Positions 5,798-8,284 of a DNA stretch of 8,284 nucleotides are shown here, piece by piece (the first letter of the stretch is position 1; the number at the start of each line of letters is the position of its first letter). The DNA is from an uncultured Bacteroidales bacterium. Lineage in GTDB: Bacteria > Bacteroidota > Bacteroidia > Bacteroidales > Marinilabiliaceae. Position numbers and translations under genes: made by a program. The notes under the pieces were generated by a model. That model was not told where the DNA came from, did no database searches, and saw nothing but the letters and a program-made list of their open reading frames with translations. The stretch lies in the NCBI GenBank assembly GCA_934725785.1, contig CAKVCS010000038.1:1-8284 (forward strand), given 5' to 3'.

Positions 5798-7296
5798 TAA
5801 TAGGCGGCGGAGTCGGCGGACTGTTCACCGGCGCCATATTGAGCCGCGAGGGCGTGAAAGTCACCATAGTAGAGAAGAACGACAAAGTCGGCGGCGGACT
5901 TCAAAGCTTCAGCAGGCAGGGCGAGACGTTCGACACCGGCATGCACATAGTCGGCGGGCTGACGCCCGACGGCAACATAAGGAAGATATGCAGATACCTC
6001 GGCATTGAGGGCGACCTCATGACGCGCGACGCGGGGGAGGACTGCAACGAGAGCGTATATTTCGCAGAAGACGGGCAGACATACGCCATCCGCCGCGGGC
6101 GAGACGGCTTCGTAGACTCCGTGGCAGCGCACTTTCCCGAAGAGCGGGACAACATAGCGCGGTACACAGACGCCATGTTCGCAATGGCCGACTCGTTCGA
6201 CCTCTACAACCTCCGCCCCTCGGAAAGCCTGATGCCCACCATGCCGCCCGACGGACTCATGGCGGCGAGCGACCTCATAGCCCGCCACACATCGGACCCC
6301 CGCCTGCGCGCGCTGCTGGCGTACATAACGCCGAGATACGGCGGCAGGATTGGCGAGACCCCGGCCTACGTCCACTCCCTCATAAACGTGCTGTTCATAC
6401 GCGGCGGCAGCCGCTTCGCAGGCGGCAGCCAGCACCTTGCCGAAGCCCTGCGCGGCGTGACCGAGCAAGCCGGAGGGCGTGTGCTAACCTCCGACGCGGC
6501 CGTGAGCATAGAGTCGGCTGGCAGGCACATAACAGGAGTCCTGACAGCCAACGGCGAGCGACTGACAGCCGACCACTTCATATCCGCCATACACCCTCGC
6601 GCCATGCTGCGCCTGATGGACGAACGGGCGCTGCCCAAGGCATACCGCACGAGAATTGGCGAAGCCCGCAACAGCTACTCCGCATTCTCTGTATACATAA
6701 AGCTAAAAGACGGGGCCTTCGAGTATATAGACCACCCTGAATATTACATGACGCGCTACGCCGACGTGTGGAACATAGGCGCACACTCGGCCGACTGGCC
6801 CCTGGGATTCCTGCTGATGACTCCACCCGAGGAAAGGCAGGGCCGATGGGCGCGCAAAATGCTGATTACAGCCCCCATGCCCTATGAAGAGGCGTCAGCA
6901 TGGGCCGAGACGCGCACGGGGCGGAGAGGCGCGGAGTATGAGGAGTGGAAAAAACGTATGACGAGCATGGTGCTGGCCAAGGCGGAAAGCATGCACCCTC
7001 GCCTGGCAGGGGCAATCGAAGCCATGTGGTCGGCCTCGCCGTTGACCATAAGGGACTACTACGCGTCGGAGGATGGGGCGATGTACGGCTTCAGCAAAGA
7101 CTGCCGCAACATGGCGGCAACACAGCTGACCATAGCGACAAAGATAGACAACCTGCTACTGACGGGCCAATGCGTGAACCTGCACGGCTTCTGCGGCGTG
7201 CCGCTAACCGCTGTGAGCACGGCGGAGGCCATATTGGGTCATAACGCCGTGATAGAGAAAATCAACAGGGCGGCAGGTCAGTCGAACCAGTGCTGA
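5782..7296 (+). CDS. FAD-dependent oxidoreductase, CrtI/CrtISO/RetSat-like (paralogue 2)
   Basis: 504 aa, almost the same length as paralogue 1 and colinear with it. It has VIIGGGVGGLFTG (GxGxxG at 8-13), the acidic ribose contact in IVEKN (Glu31), FDTGMHIVGG (50-59), GRRGAEYEEWK matching GRRGADYEEFK of the neighbour, IRDYYASEDGAMYGFSKD, and the C-terminal TGQCVNLHGFCGV (461-473). The pair look like an old tandem duplication. Divergence is marked: the CxxC of paralogue 1 is GLQS here, and the C-terminal flavin loop differs (CGVPLTA against LGVLVGS). This suggests two successive redox or isomerisation steps, or a heterodimer. The ATG lies within the last codons of paralogue 1 (16-nt overlap, different frame), typical of translational coupling. 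Its 3' end overlaps the convergent LysR gene by 19 nt, and no terminator is seen between them. Class is sure; substrate is unknown. Confidence 0.9.
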   Translation: MGSAVIIGGGVGGLFTGAILSREGVKVTIVEKNDKVGGGLQSFSRQGETFDTGMHIVGGLTPDGNIRKICRYLGIEGDLMTRDAGEDCNESVYFAEDGQTYAIRRGRDGFVDSVAAHFPEERDNIARYTDAMFAMADSFDLYNLRPSESLMPTMPPDGLMAASDLIARHTSDPRLRALLAYITPRYGGRIGETPAYVHSLINVLFIRGGSRFAGGSQHLAEALRGVTEQAGGRVLTSDAAVSIESAGRHITGVLTANGERLTADHFISAIHPRAMLRLMDERALPKAYRTRIGEARNSYSAFSVYIKLKDGAFEYIDHPEYYMTRYADVWNIGAHSADWPLGFLLMTPPEERQGRWARKMLITAPMPYEEASAWAETRTGRRGAEYEEWKKRMTSMVLAKAESMHPRLAGAIEAMWSASPLTIRDYYASEDGAMYGFSKDCRNMAATQLTIATKIDNLLLTGQCVNLHGFCGVPLTAVSTAEAILGHNAVIEKINRAAGQSNQC

Positions 7297-8192
7297 AGCG
7301 AGAGGTTGTCGGCATTCTTGCTTGAGAGGATGCGGATGAACTCCTTGACCGACTTCTTGACATACTTGCCCCTCAAGATGTGGAAACACCCCTCTATATT
7401 GTTGCCGGACACATCGATGGGAGAGCAGACGAGGCCGGACTGGGCCGTCACCGCAGCCCTGCTGAGCACGGTAGCGAAACTGCTGTTGCGCACAATGTCG
7501 GTTATCGTGTTAACCTCGTTTATCTCGAGCCTGATATCGAAAGAGTATCCCTTGTTGTCAATGAGAGTCTCAAAAAGGTTCCTCGCCTGCATGCCGCGCG
7601 TCGGCATGGCATATTTGAGCTCCTGCATCCGCCTGAGCGAAATCTCGCCCCTGGCCACCTCGCTGGCCATAGGATGGCTCTCGGAGACGAAGACGCACAG
7701 CTTGTTGTCGAAAAGCACATGGCTCTCGATGTTCTCATAAAGCTCGTGCGGCTTATATGACAGCGCGAAGTCGACCTCCTGGCGCTGCAGCATGCCCATC
7801 AGCTCCTCCATAGTCTTGAAGCAGGCGTTGAGGCGGATGTTGGGGTGGAGACGGGTGAACTCGAGCATCGTCTCGCGCAGAATCGTCCCGAAGGAGTGCG
7901 TGCACCCTATGTTGAGCTCCCCCTCGTCGAGGTTCTGCACGTCCGCGATGCGATCCACGCACTGCCGAGCCTGCTGGAGAGTCTTGCGGGCGTCGGAGAG
8001 GAAGTATCGCCCCTCCTCGGTGAGCGTGACGCTGTGGCTGTCGCGGACCAGGAGCGAGCACCGCAGCTCATCCTCGAGCGAGCGTATCTGCTGCGAGAGC
8101 GTGCTCTGGCTGACGCAAAGATCCCTTGCCGCCTCGGTGAAGTTGAGCAGCTCTCCGACCTTCACGAAATATTTCAGCTGTCTGAGTTCCAA
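7278..8192 (-). CDS. LysR-type transcriptional regulator
   Basis: 304 aa from the TTG at 8192-8190, the normal LTTR length. The protein begins MELRQLKYFVKVGE and has the winged helix-turn-helix at about 18-37 (FTEAARDLCVSQSTLSQQIR), then LEDEL...LTEEGRYFL and the linker helix (about 60-90). A periplasmic-binding-protein-like effector domain follows from about residue 92 (ELNIGCTHSFGTILRETML). The TTG start is chosen because it puts the N-terminus exactly where LTTRs begin, follows an AGAGG-like Shine-Dalgarno, and lies just downstream of a -7 box; the in-frame ATG at 8249 lies upstream of that box. The effector is unknown. Several cysteines occur, including Cys97 early in the effector domain, but nothing shows that it is redox-sensing. 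It is convergent with the four-gene operon, so it is a plausible regulator by proximity only. Confidence 0.9.
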   Translation of the reverse strand: MELRQLKYFVKVGELLNFTEAARDLCVSQSTLSQQIRSLEDELRCSLLVRDSHSVTLTEEGRYFLSDARKTLQQARQCVDRIADVQNLDEGELNIGCTHSFGTILRETMLEFTRLHPNIRLNACFKTMEELMGMLQRQEVDFALSYKPHELYENIESHVLFDNKLCVFVSESHPMASEVARGEISLRRMQELKYAMPTRGMQARNLFETLIDNKGYSFDIRLEINEVNTITDIVRNSSFATVLSRAAVTAQSGLVCSPIDVSGNNIEGCFHILRGKYVKKSVKEFIRILSSKNADNLSLQHWFD

Positions 8193-8215
8193 ATCAACCC
8201 TCTGTATGTTTGGCG

Positions 8216-8247
8216 CGAATGTAGCTAAATTACGGCACTTGGGCATC
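8216..8247 (-). promoter_or_regulatory. Promoter of the LysR gene
   Basis: On the minus strand TACATTCG (8223-8216) matches TAnnTTTG with one change (C for T). A partial -33 (GATG, 8247-8244) lies 20 nt upstream. The predicted start near 8209 gives a short leader of about 17 nt before the TTG start. The box and its flank (TACATTCGCG) differ at one position from TACTTTCGCG before the ketosynthase gene. The -33 half overlaps the possible stop codon of the upstream gene. Confidence 0.55.
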
Positions 8248-8284
8248 ACTTGCGCAGGTCTCGGGTGACGTCGAAGGAGTACTT
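8246..8284 (-). CDS. Possible 3' end of a gene entering from the right edge
   Basis: From the right edge the minus strand reads KYSFDVTRDLRK then TGA at 8248-8246. Eleven of the twelve codons end in G or C, as in the genes of this window, which favours real coding. Too short to identify. It would end 53 nt before the LysR start codon, so the two may be partly cotranscribed. Confidence 0.35.
   Translation of the reverse strand, partial: KYSFDVTRDLRK

Noticed and set aside
4286..7296. Carotenoid biosynthesis cluster
   Set aside because: The flavoenzymes belong to the same superfamily, but there is no phytoene synthase, GGPP synthase or cyclase, and the cotranscribed partners are a ketosynthase and an ACP.
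8193..8249. 19-residue N-terminal extension of the LysR protein from an ATG at 8249
   Set aside because: It lies upstream of the predicted -7 box and precedes the standard LTTR start; the TTG at 8192 gives the normal N-terminus.

Overview
The window looks like a GC-rich member of the Bacteroidetes, most likely order Bacteroidales. The grounds are promoters of the TTTG / TAnnTTTG type, little or no Shine-Dalgarno sequence, and Bacteroidetes-like versions of the branched-chain aminotransferase, riboflavin synthase and RlpA. Coding regions strongly favour G/C at the third position, yet isoleucine is very often written ATA. Genus cannot be decided from the sequence.

Layout from left to right. 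Positions 1-102 hold only a possible beginning of a minus-strand gene. A minus-strand pair follows: ribE (riboflavin synthase, 1246-647), then rlpA (septal lytic transglycosylase-like lipoprotein, 630-103). A clear promoter at 1342-1310 drives the pair. A divergent intergenic region (1247-1506) carries this promoter and a second one facing right for ilvE (branched-chain amino-acid aminotransferase, 1507-2535). ilvE ends at a 21-bp perfect-stem intrinsic terminator.

The main point of interest is a four-gene plus-strand operon (2760-7296): a FabB/FabF-like ketosynthase, a dedicated acyl carrier protein, and two adjacent paralogous FAD oxidoreductases of the CrtI/CrtISO/RetSat (phytoene desaturase / retinol saturase) superfamily. 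Gaps are 24 nt, 32 nt and a 16-nt overlap, so the genes are very probably cotranscribed and translationally coupled. No acyltransferase, ketoreductase, dehydratase, chain-length factor or phytoene synthase is present. The likeliest reading is a compact lipid/polyene module that borrows malonyl-ACP and beta-carbon processing from primary fatty-acid synthesis, then changes the oxidation or isomer state of an ACP-linked or released polyene chain with the two flavoenzymes. The product is unknown.

A LysR-type regulator (8192-7278, minus) faces the operon tail to tail, and the two reading frames overlap by 19 nt. It is the obvious candidate regulator, but its own promoter is far from the operon promoter. 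The two promoters share a variant -7 box (TACWTTCGCG). The right edge holds what may be the last 12 codons of another minus-strand gene.
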